Positions 11,660 through 24,159 of a stretch of 64,000 bases of DNA are shown piece by piece. Under the pieces are notes generated by a model. That model was not told where the DNA came from and did not search any database. It saw only the letters and a list, made by a program, of their open reading frames with translations. Numbering within the stretch: the first letter of the stretch is position 1; each line of letters begins with the position of its first letter. Position numbers and translations under genes: made by a program. The stretch lies in assembly GCA_003024785.1 (NCBI GenBank), contig PUQB01000771.1, positions 1 through 64,000 on the forward strand. Direction: 5' to 3'. The stretch is from Selaginella tamariscina (lineage: Eukaryota; Streptophyta; Lycopodiopsida; Selaginellales; Selaginellaceae).

Positions 11660-12480
11660 TATTTATAATATCTACTTATGCAATATGTAATAAAAATATG
11701 AATCAAGGGTGCTTAATTTATTATGCATGTGCAATGACATATAATTATATATAGAGATAAATTCCCATGCTTGATTAAGATAAATGGTGGTGGGATTAAC
11801 CATGCCAATGCTTCCCCGCCTCTTAAAATGGTGAGCAGGATAAATCCTGCCTACAACTCTCTGAAATTAATTCTGCTACAAGTTCCCCATCTCAAAGAGT
11901 TATGGATGGGATTAATTATGTCGACCATTCTAGGAGGCGGGGAAGCATTAGCTGGATTAATTGCCACCCCTTCCCCGTCTCAAAGAGTTGTGGCAGGATT
12001 AAACACGCCCACCATTCTAGAAGGTGGGGAAGGGGTGGCAAGATTAATCCTTTGAAACCATCAAGAACTCTCTGAGATTTTGATTAACAGAGAATTTTAA
12101 GTAAAGGGGATGTATAAATCCCTAATGGATTCCTAAACCTTAGAAGTAGTAATATAATTTGTTTACATAAACCCTAAATTTCAATTTGAGAGAGAGTGTA
12201 AGAAAGTGAGTTTTTATTAATTTTAAATTTGTTTATAATACTTAATTGTAAACAGCATAGGGGTGTCATGTTTTTTGTAAATGATAGCACTTAATTTAGT
12301 GTCGCTTCTGATGCAAACACTATCCAAGAAGGAGAAGACCTGAAGAAAGAAAATGATACAAATGAAAAACCTTTGTGAGAAATACAAATTTGGATTAAAT
12401 GAAAAATTAAAAGCATTTTTAAATTTACATGTCAAACTGACAATACTTATTTTAAATTTCTGACATTTTAATATGATAAA
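11660..12480. repeat. Direct duplication, copy 1
   Basis: Starting at GAATCAAGGGTGCTTAATTT and running through the AAAGGGGATG and AAACAGCATAGGGG segments, this matches 12800-13345 in the same order and orientation. It differs mainly by holding the extra array-like block at 11777-12061. Confidence 0.7.
11777..12061. repeat. Degenerate block of the terminal palindromic array
   Basis: GGTGGGATTAACCATGCC, GGATAAATCCTGCC and GGGGTGGCAAGATTAATCC units spaced by TTCCCCGTCTCAAAGAGTT repeat the inner style of the arrays at the window ends. The block is absent from the paired duplicate at 12895, so it was inserted into or lost from one copy. Confidence 0.65.
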
Positions 12481-12504
12481 GAAATTTAAGATGAGTTATT
12501 TAAT

Positions 12505-12610
12505 GCATTTAACATTAACAATTAATTCATTGTCATGGATTTCATAGTTGATCTCCGTAGTCATGAACTTGCACGAGTGAAACGCTACAAAGTGTAGATC
12601 ATCAAAAGTC
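12505..12610 (-). mobile_element. Short Ty3-type RNase H fragment
   Basis: The minus strand reads [20 protein letters not shown], a close match to the RNase H segment of the Ty3 elements further right. It is only about 100 bp: an old broken fragment with no LTR visible. Confidence 0.6.
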
Positions 12611-12799
12611 ATTGGAGCCAATGCATGCACAATCCCTACAAGGTCTTGACGAAGTGCTATCCATGAAATCAAGAAGGAAATATTCCATGAACATCTCTTT
12701 TGGGGACAACACATAAAGGGATTCAAGTTGTATAATTATATAAAATTTGAGTAATTATTCTACATTTGTTTATCTATTTATGCACAATGGAATATCTAT

Positions 12800-13345
12800 T
12801 TATGCAAGATGCAATAAAATTTGAATCAAGAGTGCTTAATTTATATGCATGTGCAATGACATATAATTATGTATAGGGATAGATTCTCATGCTTGATTTG
12901 AGAACTCTCTGAGATCTTGACTGAGAATTCTAAGTAAAGGGGATGTGTGAATGGATAAATCCTTAACGAATTTTAGTGCAATCCTAATGAATTCCTAAAT
13001 CTTAGAAGTAGTATGCATTTAGAGAGAATATAAATTTGTTTATGTAAATCTTAAATTTTGATTTTAAGAATGCGTCTTTACAAGTAGTTTTAAATTTGCC
13101 TTATAATACTTATTTGTAAACAGCATAGGGGAGTAAAGAGAAGATCTGAAGAAAGAAAATGATACAAATGAAGAAACCCTTATGAGAAATACAAATTTGA
13201 ATTTAAATGGGAAATTGAAAGCATTTTTTAAATTTACATGTCAGATTGACAATATTTATGTCAGATTGATAATATTTATGTTAGAATTTCCAATTTTTGA
13301 CATTTTAATATAATAAAGAAATTTAAGATGAGTTAACACAAGTGA
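12800..13345. repeat. Direct duplication, copy 2
   Basis: This matches 11660-12480 in order (GAATCAAGAGTGCTTAATTT, then AAGTAAAGGGGATG, then AAACAGCATAGGGG) but lacks the array-like block. Confidence 0.7.
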
Positions 13346-13439
13346 CTAACTCTTTGATAATATTGTACACAATTCCAATGTAAATTCAAGTCATTATTCT
13401 ACATTTGTTTATAATGGAATTATTTTCTTATTATTCTAA

Positions 13440-14340
13440 GAATATTCTACTATTAAACCTTATTATGAATTATATTATAACTATATATAACTATATAATA
13501 GATAATATGATATATATCTGAGCTATTATATATCTATTATATAGTTATATATAGTTATAATATATAGTTATATATAGTTATAAATCCATGCACATTTGTA
13601 CAAATATTTAATATATATATACTCTAGACCCTAAACATATAGTGTGTGTGTATATATATACACTGAGCTATATCATATTATATGTGTGTATATATACACT
13701 GAGCTATATATAACTATATAATAGATATGTATCATTTAAATATGTTCATAGTGTGTATATATATCTATTTATATAAATATATATATGTGCATGCAAATGC
13801 ATATATAATACAAATACAAGACCCTAAGCAAATGCATATATAATACAAATACAAGACCCTAAGCAAATGTATATATACTCTAGACCCTAAACTATATAGT
13901 GTACAAATGTATACATATTTAATATATATATACTCTAGACCCTAAACATATAGTGTGTGTGTATATATATACACTGAGCTATATCATATTATATGTGTGT
14001 ATATATATACACTGAGCTATATAACTATATAATAGATATGTATCATTTAAATATGTTCATAGTGTGTATATATATACTCTATTTATATAAATATATATAT
14101 GCACATAGTATATATAAATATAATATATGCACATTTATATATATATATATTTATAATCCATGCACATTTGTACAAAAATATTTAATATATATTACTCTAG
14201 ACCCTAAACATATAGTGTGTGTGTATATATATACACTGAGCTATATCATATTATATGTGTGTATATATATACACTGAGCTATATATAACTATATAATAGA
14301 TATGTATCATTTAAATATGTTCATAGTGTGTATATTATTT
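13440..14340. repeat. AT-rich tandem satellite with an inverted outlier
   Basis: A unit of roughly 180 bp (TCCATGCACATTTGTACAAA ... CTCTAGACCCTAAACATA ... CACTGAGCTATAT ... GATATGTATCATTTAAATA) recurs at about 13585, 13900 and 14157. A 37-bp direct duplication lies at 13793-13863. Part of the unit recurs in reverse complement at 14696-14766. Confidence 0.85.
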
Positions 14341-15361
14341 TTATTTCACTTTATTTCAATGTTTCTTTTACACACATATGTAGACACAATAAAATTTACA
14401 TATACATACACACACATATGAACACAAGAGCATTACACATAACACACACAAAACACATGTCCATGAGTGTGCCACAATATAAATAATGTTTAGGGTCTAG
14501 CATCTAGCTTTGTGTTTAGGGTTTAGGGTTTAAACCCCAAACCAAGCATTTATTATGGGCTAGGGTGTATCGGGGCTTACATACACACACAAAACATTTA
14601 TAGACTTTCACATGCAAACAACACACGCATTAAAAACATCCGATTGTGTGGGCTTAGTGTTTAGGGTTTAAACTCTAAAACAAGCTCAGTGTTATACATA
14701 CACACACACTATATGTTTAGGGTCTAGAGTATATATATTAAATATTTGTACAAATGTGCATGGATTTAATTTTTATGTTTTAAAGATTATACATTATAAA
14801 TTATATTATGTGCTACAATTGCATTATCATATGTTTTAATATCATTTTGTCATTTAAACAATTTTAATGTATGGGCAAATTATAATTTGTATTTTTAAAA
14901 ATAATTTATAAATCACTAAAATGATTTGCGCTATTAATAGCTACTTGACTAAAAAAAATTCTTTATTCGTGTTTTCTTATGCATTTTTATATGAATAATA
15001 AACTTTTTATATAGATATTAAAATTTAATAATAAAATACTGGTTGGGTTTAAACCCTAAACCAGGGTTTAAGCATGATTTATTGATGATGCATATATATA
15101 CACTAGCAGGTGTAGGGCTTTGTGTATAGGGTTAAGGGCTACAGTAAAGGATTTAAATCATAAATCAAACAATTAATAATATGTGATAATCATCATATGT
15201 CTAGTGTTGATAGTGTTCACACATTTTTAATATCGATTTACATAATATTGACATACTGCGCATCTGGCATATCGAGATAGATGATTAATTGGGGATGATC
15301 ATCATTGGGCCATCAGACCCAGCTCAAGGGCTTTGTTGCTTCTTTCTCAAAAGCATCATGT
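14341..15361. other. AT-rich interval with telomere-like TTTAGGG units
   Basis: No gene is seen. Two adjacent TTTAGGG units at about 14513-14530 and scattered single ones occur, too few for a telomere or an interstitial array. Confidence 0.5.
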
Positions 15362-15720
15362 TAAACCCATGTATGATCCATATGTATTGTGTGTATGTGA
15401 CACATTCACACATGTATGTATATATGTATGTATGTATACATGTGTGTGTATGTATATGTGTACTAATGTATGTAATGTGTGTCAAATTAATCTTTGAACA
15501 CTCTCTCTCTCTCTCACCCACACACACACATGCTAAACCCATGCATGATCTATAATATGTATTGTGTGTACGTGACACATTCACATATGTATTATGTATA
15601 TATATCTATGTGTATATGTGTGTGTATGTATGTATTGTGTGTATATGATAGCTTAAAACTCTCACATACACACATATGTCAAACCCATGCATGATCCATA
15701 TTTTTTTTTTGTATGTGATA
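15362..15720. repeat. CA/TG-rich minisatellite
   Basis: A unit of about 150-175 bp starting AAACCCATGYATGATC, with GTGACACATTCACA inside and CT/CA runs at its end, is present twice plus a third partial copy from about 15680. Confidence 0.8.
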
Positions 15721-15729
15721 CACTATCAG

Positions 15730-17372
15730 AGTTTTAACCAAAAGGTAACACATAGTTACCAAGTGGCTATTTGGCATCATCACCTTGTGTGAGCAACATT
15801 AAGTCTTTTTAAGACAATCCTAAGAGTCTGACTCAATTGCCTAAATAGGCATGAGACTTAATGTTGCCCAAACCCAAACCTCATAAGACAACCTGAGTAA
15901 ACTTTAAATTAGGACTCTACCCCAGGAGATCTAGACATGCTCATGCCCTAACCCCACCAAGGAGATGTGTCCCACACATACCCCCATGACGAGGCTAAGG
16001 CATTATCACTTATCCTTGAGGAATTACTCTTATTCGAGAGTACAACCCCTACAGGGTGACAAGGAGTACCCTAAACCACGACTAATCCCTAAGGGTTTGA
16101 ATGGCCAAGTCATACCTTAAACCTAGGGCTAGTACTTAATAAAGACACAAGTGTGCATCGTAGGCGGACATGAGTGTTCTGCTGCTCTAAGGCTAGGTTT
16201 GGATAACCTAAATACATAACCTTACGAATGTCTCACAAAAGGGCTCCTACTAATGAGATTAGGTTGTTCAACCCTTAAATAAGGAGAACACCACATAACC
16301 AAGTGTGTCAAAAGCATACCTAGTTATGAGACCTAGCCTCCCTTGAGCTGATACCCAAGGCTTAGCACCATGGTATGAGTACAAGTATGCCTATTTACTA
16401 GAGTATCCAACCCCTTGGCGACAAACCCATGACACAACCTCAAAGAGTGTGCCTCGAGTGTTGTACCATGTGTCATCTAGCCTAGTGTCATATCTATTTT
16501 TCATGATGTGGGCTATCATGCCATAACCCCTTAGATTCAAGAGTTACACTTAGTGCCATGAACATGGCTCCAAATGCCAACTCTAGAACCCTTTCTGCAA
16601 ACCCTCAGGAACTTGGTAAAGGAAACCATGTCAACTAAGATTCCATACCCAAGGTTGGATAAGGACACGAATGTGCCTTGCATAGATGTGAGTGCTACTT
16701 TAATTTGACATGAAGGAGGAAGTTGGAAATAAGCCTCAACCTATGCCCCTTGGAACGTGCATTTCGACAAGACCTCCAGGCATGGATTCGTCAACGTTAA
16801 GGGTAGGCTACCCCAAAGGTGGAACGTACTCTTATTAAGGCGGCACAATAGAGGGTTATGCCTTAACGACACAAGCTAAAACTTGCATCGGTAAAAGAGT
16901 AACAAGCTTAGTCATGAACCTAGGAACCCTCACTACATGCACTATTTTATATGTGATAGAGCCTGTTTTGTAAAGTGGGTTGGCATAGAATCTCATTTCC
17001 AATGGGAATATACTTGGTGAGTTAACTTAATGACCCATAAATCCCTAAACCCTAACCTGAGGGGTTTGAGGTGTGGGGCCCTAGGGTTAGGTCAACCTTA
17101 GGGGTGTTTCTACCCATATTTAACATGTCAAACTCATCAAAACTAATGAGAAACCTAACCGAGACACAAAAAACTAGGGTAACAGTTTTTTAAATGAAAG
17201 TATTAGCTTCGCCTAGAGTTTCTTATAAATACTTAATGACACATGGCCGGACCATCACTAAATACCCAAGTGCACTAAGTAGGCCTATTTCTTCTACACC
17301 TAGGGTTTATCAATATAGTTCGATAGGTAATAACAATCAACGTCCAAAGTAAAGAGCAGTCATAAGAAAAAA
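15730..17372. repeat. 1.6-kb direct repeat, copy 1
   Basis: It begins GAGTTTTAACC and ends near AGCAGTCATAAGAAAAA. It pairs with 18948-20512 in the same orientation along the whole length, at an identity I judge by eye to be near 80%. No reading frame of note is kept in either copy. It could be an old LTR pair or a non-autonomous repeat. Confidence 0.75.
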
Positions 17373-17592
17373 TCAACCAAAATTAACATATCACTCTATG
17401 CGAAGTTAGCCTAAAATTCACATAATTTTCATTATCCCCTTTACATTACGCAAAACCAAGTACTTTAAAACCGTCGTTCATTGAGTCATAAACTGAATCA
17501 CCGAAGGCACCACTTGTGACATGAAGTCACTTGGAAATCTTTTGCACATTTACAAAGTCTGTCACCGAATACAAACAACATAATGGTTAAAT

Positions 17593-18059
17593 GCACATTG
17601 TAACTAAAGTGGGCATGATACGTGAAAATGGGAATATAAAATAAATTACTAATTAATACTTAAGTTTTAATTATTAATTAATCATTTAATTAATATGTAT
17701 TAAGCCTTAAATATTAATTAATTAATTAATTAATCCTTCAATAACCTTACTTAGTAAGGAATATTCCTAAAATATCTTAGAATATTCATATTATTTTAAA
17801 AATAGTTTACAATAATTAAGAAATATCAAACATAATTACAAATGAAATCATTTCCTTATCAACATGTTAATTTATTTATAAATACTTTCTTCCTAACCAT
17901 ACAGAGAAATCTCCTCATTTTGTCTAAATCATCACTCTCCGAATTAATCGAATCATTTTGGTCAATATCTTGATGTTGTTGCCACCACCTTACACTCTCA
18001 CGAATGCAATTGGAAGTTGCCATCCTTGTTAATATATAAGATGTAATAAGACCAGGTCT
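17593..18059 (-). pseudogene. Displaced 3' end of the left-arm HAD phosphatase gene
   Basis: The minus strand from 18059 reads RPGLITSYILTRMATSNCIR and WWQQHQDIDQND, ending KKVFINKLTC and a stop near 17868. Then come the AT-rich tail and the inner boundary TGCACATTGTAACTAAAG at 17593. This is exactly the portion missing after 5433 of the left arm. A frame continuing upstream of 18059 looks fused to unrelated sequence and is probably fortuitous. Confidence 0.75.
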
Positions 18060-18947
18060 AGTATATGACTCTATATTAATAACCACTAATTTTGTACTCT
18101 TTAATAGGAATGTAAATTCTTCATGTTGGTTGAGCCAAAAAGTGACTAATTTGTGTGGTCCACCATATGCGCGTTGCTCGCCCCATACCAAAGATTCTTT
18201 GCATATTTCCATTGCAGATCCTTGATGCCAAGGATCGAGACTCAAGAACAATTTCACACACTAAATGGCAGTTTAGTTATGTCTCATGAAGTGCTCAACA
18301 CCAAGGGAATGTTAATGATATGTTTAGGATACTTTACTTCCATGTTTATGAAAAGTTGTTTTGAATGAGGTGAAAGGACATGTTGAAATGGAATATCACG
18401 GATTGATGGTTGATGTTTTGATCATTGATGTTTTAGAATGATGTTTGGAAACACACTTGAAAAATCTTCTAAATAAAGCCGTCATGAAAGTGCATTGTAA
18501 GCATGCGTTAACACGAGGTAGATACATTAGATTACAAAAAAAATACACCTTTATTTATTTTGCTTAGAGAACAACATCTAGTTGTTGGTTTGTTAATTGT
18601 GTTCTTCACATAACTTCTTCACTTAATGTATTGCAAACTACTTTTATTCTTTCTTCTTGTGTGAAATCTCTTCCTCAATTCCGAAGATTGAAGAGCAGTG
18701 TTTTCACTTGCTTTCACTCTTCTTTCTTCTTTCTAGGGGACTTCTTGGTTTCACGAATTTTCTTTGTTTTTAGGGTCCTTGTGGTGTATAGACTTCCTCT
18801 TTGGTGCATGTTTGTCTGAATGTTTTGGTTCTGCCTCTTAGTCACTATCATCTTTCTCATTATCATTTTCATCCTCTTCATCCTCAAAATTTAAGCCAGT
18901 AGTAGAACTTTCGGTTGGCTTTACTTTGGTTCAACAGTTTTTGTCAA
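18060..18947. other. Interval without a supported gene; one strong palindrome
   Basis: Contains the palindrome GATCCTTGATGCCAAGGATC at 18217-18236, of the second palindrome family. No domain is recognised in the short frames. Confidence 0.5.
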
Positions 18948-20512
18948 AGTTTTAACCCAGAGGGCTAACACTTGGCAACACATGGCTGTCAAGTAGCTAT
19001 TCGGCATCAATACCTTGTGTGAACAACGCCAAGTCTTCCAAGACAACCCCTAGAGCCTGACTCAGATACCCAAATAGGCACAAGACTTAGAGTCTTGCCC
19101 TAAAAGACCTAAACAGACTCATGTCCCAACTCCATTAAGGAAACATGCCTTGCACATACCCCCATGACAGAGCCAAGACATCATGACTTAACCCTTAAGG
19201 AATCACCGAGTACAACCCCTTTTTGGTGATAAAGAGTGCTCTGAACCACGACTAACCCCTAAGGGTTTGAGTGTTCAAGTCATACCTTAGTCCTAGGGTT
19301 AGTACTTAGTGAAGACACGAGTGTGCATCATAGGCGAACACGAATGTTTTGCTAGCCAAATTCCCCAAGGTTAAGTTTGGATAATCTTAAGTACACAAGT
19401 GCCTCACGAAAGGGCTATTACTAATGAACTTAGGTTGTTCAATCCCTGGATCTTAAGGAGAACACCCCCTAGTCAAGTGTGCCAATATCACACCTAGTTA
19501 CAAGACCTAACCTCCCTTGAGCTAATGCCCAAGGCTTAACACCTGATTTAGAGTATCCAACCCCTTAGCATTAACCCCATCAAACAATCCCAAAAGGTGT
19601 ACCTTAGGTGTTGTATTGCATGCCATCTGGCATAATGTCACATCTTCATATGACATTGCTTCCCAAATGTCATAGCCCCTTAGATTCAAGAATTGCATCA
19701 GGTGCCATGAATGTGGCTCCAATGCCGACTCTAGAACCCCTCTACAATCCCTTAGGAGCTCAAGAAGGAAAACCTATCAACCAAGATCCACGCTCATAGT
19801 TAAATAAGGACACAAATGTGTCTTGCTTAGCTATGAGCATTACTCTTATGATGTGAAGAAGGCTGGAGACAGGCCTCAACTGTTAATCCTTAGAACATGC
19901 AGTCCGATAAGACCTCACAGGCATGGTGGATTCACCAATGTTAAGGGTAGGTAACCCTATTGTTTAGAAGTTAAGGCAGTACAACAGAGGGTTGTGTCTT
20001 GATGACACAAGCTAGAGCTTGCAATAACGAACTCTATCATGAACACAGGAACTCTCCTACATATACCTTACCTTATTTATGTGATGGAGCCCCCCCCAGT
20101 CTTCTTATATGTGTAAGTGGGTTGGCACAAAATGCCAACCCCTTAGTTAATGAGATGAGCTTACCTTAAACCTAACTCCTACCCCAGGGAGAAGGGATTT
20201 AGGGTGTGGGTTAGGGAAACCCTAGGTTAGGTCAACCTTAGGGGTGTTTCTAACCTTACTTAACATGCGAACTCATATGCACTAACCAAAAAACTTGAAT
20301 GGGACGTCAAAATCAAGGGAGAATTTTTGAAAAGGTAAGTTCTAGCTTGGCCTAGAGTTTTTTATAAATACCTAATGATACCTAGCTGGACCATCATGAA
20401 ATACCCAAGTGCATTAAGCAGACCTATTTTCTACTACATCTAGGGTCCATCAACATAGTATAGTAGGTAACAATAGTCAACGTTTAAAGTAAAGGGAGTC
20501 ATAGTAAAAACT
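18948..20512. repeat. 1.6-kb direct repeat, copy 2
   Basis: Same order and orientation as 15730-17372. Its right end runs into the methyltransferase-like gene piece on the minus strand, which is not present next to copy 1. Confidence 0.75.
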
Positions 20513-21412
20513 ATGACAGTTTTCTTAGAATGCAATGGCTTGAGCAGGTTTGTTAGTACCATATCTCTCACATGTGAGTAAATTACCTGGTCCACCTCCA
20601 CTCCAAAAACCTTCCTCCCCATTACAGCTCCCATTGAAAACATTTTCCTAGTACCCATGAACAAGTCTAGGATGTAATCATTAGGTAAAGAGCCATGTAT
20701 ATCAATTTCCACTTATTAGCCATTTTCATCTCTTGCTTTTTATATTTGATGTTCTCAATGAGTGTGTTTGTCTGTACATCCAATGGGTTGGAAATACATT
20801 ATGATCTCCCCTTCGTACCATCATGACTAAACGCAAATCAATGCACTACATAGACATATGAGTCTAAAGTGAGACAATGTTAAATATAGAATTGATTAAC
20901 AACCCAAGTAAAAAGGTTTACAAGTACATTATAAAAGATCTTGATACCAAGGATCTTCTATAATGTACTTGTGCCTAGGACAATGCCTTTTAAATCTTAG
21001 CTTCCGGGGATTGGTTAACTATGTCTTCGATGCCAAGGGATTTTCTACATACATATTCCTCATTGTTGAGGACATTGAATGAAGATCCTTGGTGCCAAGG
21101 AATTTATGTTGCTCTCCTATGTGTTGAGGACTTTGATTAATTTTTTAACAACTCACCTTAATATCAATGTTGTATCCCCAACCATGGTTATTTGAGTTTG
21201 CCAGAGCAATCTCCTAGATTGTGATGAAGTTCTTTGGATGCATATTTTGAATTATTTCGCATGGTCCGATCGACACTATGAAACCCTACATGTGTAAAAT
21301 TTCCTCACAACCGGTGAGGAATGACCTATGCAATGAGTATAGGTGTGTGACTCTGTTCAAATTCGAGAAAGGTCAGTTGGGAAGTCTTCAAGTACGAGGT
21401 CATATCCCTTGC
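20440..21412 (-). pseudogene. DNA methyltransferase-like gene piece (second family)
   Basis: The minus strand gives DYILDLFMGTRKMFSMG, followed by GRKVFGVEVD and HVRDMVLTNLLKP, near 20540-20680. This is the S-adenosylmethionine-binding motif I (D-LF-G-G and acidic end of strand 2) in the style of beta-class N4/N6 amino-methyltransferases. Upstream on the same strand, KGYDLVLEDFPTDL at about 21370-21410 sits where the catalytic DPPY-like motif IV of that class belongs, but in altered form. The stretch between is broken. The order, motif IV before motif I, matches the beta class and the gene at 60003-63105. It may be the C-terminal half of the ParB-like gene piece at 25907-27520, which now lies in the opposite orientation. 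Confidence 0.5.
20921..21101. repeat. Palindrome cluster, second family
   Basis: A 51-bp inverted repeat at 20921-20971 has CAAGTACATTATA and its complement as outer arms and a GATCTTGATACCAAGGATC core. Related cores lie at 21024-21041 and 21084-21101 (GATCCTTGGTGCCAAGGA). Confidence 0.7.
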
Positions 21413-21492
21413 CTTGCAATGATGATGTTTGTTCAATGCTAATTTGTGGGAATTGTACAATCTTCTCAACTCCTTCCTTCAACTTAGGCACA

Positions 21493-23756
21493 TCATGGGG
21501 TGTATTTGGTGTTGTAAAGCTTAGAGATAAGAGGTAGAAGATAATGATTACGAATGGTAATCTTAATCAACTTGCAATAGTTGACCACCAATAAGAGAGA
21601 ACAATCTTTTTTCTTGATGGAAGAAGATATGGACACTAGTTGAAGACTTAGAATGATTAATGAAACTGATAGCCAAGTTGTTGTTGGTGTATTCCCACAA
21701 AGCTTCAAGCTCAAGTGGAGAAAGATTGTATATCGAACCTTCAATAGTATTAATTGAATAGTCATATGGACAATGTTCAGAAAGACGGCTGGCTTGGACC
21801 TTGTTAATTTACGGATGTTAAATACATCCGTAAACTTGTGGTATACAAATGACAAGGAACTAGAAGCAGATGTCGTTGGAGTCGAAGTCAAAATCAAAAT
21901 TAGAGTTGATGTCATTGGAGACGTAAGATGTTGCTAGGCAGAATCTTGGTCAGAATCGGAGATGAAGACGAAGTTGGAATCAGTGTCGGAGTTAGAGTTG
22001 GAGTCAAAGTTAGAGCCAAAGACGGAGATGTAGAAGTATTACTAGGAACAGAAATCAAAATTGCAGAGGTATTACCATGAGCCAAAGTTGGCGAGATATG
22101 GTCAAGAGTCAGAAACAAAACAGAAGCTAGAGTAGAAACAACTAGTATGAGTTGTCTAATCAATCTGCAAATTGAGGGTCTCAAACTAAGGAAGGGAATT
22201 GAAATGACATTGAAGAAGACCAAGCATAAGATATTACAATAATATCATTGGATATCATTGGTCTTCCATCAGCAATCGTTAACTTGATCGGATCAAAATG
22301 TAGACAAAGCTTCATATTATGTTGCTGGATGAAGAGGTAGTTAATCAAGTTGTCAGTTGCACCACTGTCAAGTAAAGCTACTACATTAACATGAATACTA
22401 TCAGATGTCAAAATAGTAATTAGACAAAGAAAGGGCTTGTTGGTGTTCATTGTTGGAATCACATGTAAAACTACCGTCAAAGAAAAGATATTTGGAACAG
22501 ACTTGCAGTGGTTCAATCAGAGTGCTCCTATTCAGATTGGACCTCCTTATTTCCTAACTAACCATCCACCACCTTAGCTTGAATTTGCTGTTGATTTGGG
22601 CACCTAACAAAATTGTTGTCTATTTGTAACATAGTATAAACACAAGTTTTTTTGAAGACGTCATTGTCGTTTGGCTTGTGTCAGTGGCCCTTGTGCTCAA
22701 AGAGTATCCACTTGCTTTAATTCACCGTTAGAAGATAGAGTGGCCGGCTCTTGCACTATTGGAGTTGGAGTACGAAATACTTATCAAGAACATTTCTCTT
22801 TACATTGCTCAAAAAGTCGATTGTTACAATGAACTATTTGAGCAATAACTTTACCCAGGGAATTTGGGGTTTTGAGAGTGAGTAGGAGATCTTTAACATC
22901 GTCACGACGACCTTCTCTGAATTGATCACGGAGGGCAGTGTCATCCCAATTAATGTCGCATGAAAGTAATTGGAAGTCAAAAGCATATTCAAATGTTCCA
23001 CAAGAACCTTGTTGTAATCGTCAAAGCTCGATTACCACCATGCGCTCATGGTCAAATTGTCTAAGGTAGCTTCAAAGGCTTGGAAAAACATATTCTATGA
23101 GTTCAAGAGTGGTGAGTCCTTCTCACGTAAAGGTGCAAACCATTTTAAAGCTGCACTAGTGAGGAGTGTGCCTACAAGACCCACTTGTGTTATAATCATA
23201 GGGTAGTGGTGTGGGTGTAACCGAAATACCAACTAAACTTAATTCATGAAACCCAAAATTATGACCTTGAATTGGTAAGCTGACTTTTGATTTTGAAACC
23301 CGTGATGGGGATGATTGTTGCTGTAGATCATGTTGCAACCATTAATGCTCAAGTTGTGGTTACTAAAACTATTGCATAAAGAGTTCTACATTGATAAAAA
23401 AAAATATTGAGGAAATTGAAAACTCAAAACCAAGGAATGAAGAAGTATTCTAGTTCAAATTGTTAAGAACTAAGTTGAAAAGACAGAAAATAAGCTAGAT
23501 TACAAAGATCGGAACAAGACAAAAGGCTTAGCTCCTAAACTATCATTAAATTAGAATGCTTAACCCTGATCACGTCCACACTTATATATTATAAGGGAAG
23601 CCAAATTTGGACTTAGACTATCTTTGTCTTGGAACCTTGATATGGACTTTGGCTAAGTTTAGTGATCCTTATTTATATTCGTATCCATATTTTGGACTTG
23701 GCTAATTTTAATGACCCTTATTTGTATCCATGTGACATAGTCAGATTGTCACATGC
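21493..23756 (-). mobile_element. Ty3-type retrotransposon relic, 5' part
   Basis: An LTR lies at 23461-23756 on the minus strand (TGTGACA ... TTCTTAACA). Below it come gag-like sequence (about 23340-22600), an aspartic protease segment with LLDSGATDNLI (about 22400) and the start of reverse transcriptase (YHKFTDVF, TIRNHYLLPLI). The copy is old and heavily broken. The remaining pol part and the other LTR lie at 27640-30539 on the opposite strand, so the element has been split by rearrangement. Confidence 0.75.
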
Positions 23757-24159
23757 AACATCCATTATAATAAAACTTGCAAAAGCTCTGGGAGTGAGTG
23801 CATGTTCTTCTACCTTCTTCGTTAATGCTTCCCTAGCAATGCCAATACACTGTAGAAACAAGGTGTTTGTGGGTACCAATATGAATAACTAAACAAGACA
23901 TTGTAATGTTTATAGAGACCATAGTATATTTTGTGGCATCGTAGGCACTCCAGCATTCAAATTGTGAAGCATAGTATGTGTAACAAAGCTTCCCTTTCTT
24001 CAAAGTATCGGACCCACTCTCAACCTCAACTACAAAGTATACCTCTAGAACTATTCGCTCTATCATTGATTGTGATTGTAGAATGAACATGTTCGGTTCA
24101 CACACGCTAGATGTCCTCCACAACGACTTAATTGAACAACACTGGTGAAATCCTTCCAC
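23757..24159 (-). pseudogene. Transposon-protein-like fragment, function unclear
   Basis: The minus strand reads SGSDTLKKGKLCYTYYASQF and later HIGTHKHLVS, a His/Cys-bearing pattern that reminds me of N-terminal regions of DUF7869-type transposon proteins. The LTR of the Ty3 relic sits directly after it (from 23756), which looks like an insertion into this gene; sequence that could continue it begins at 30540. The assignment is weak. Confidence 0.3.

Noticed and set aside
13993-14277. Plus-strand frame rich in Tyr and Ile
   Set aside because: It lies inside the AT-rich satellite and is a by-product of the repeat.
14505-14540. Telomere or interstitial telomere array
   Set aside because: Only two adjacent TTTAGGG units plus scattered single ones; too few for a telomeric tract.
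15324-15584. His/Thr-rich frames on both strands
   Set aside because: They come from CA/TG minisatellite sequence.
18060-18257. Open frame running upstream from the displaced phosphatase end, as a possible new fusion gene
   Set aside because: It spans the inversion junction, shows no domain and has no counterpart in the other three arms.
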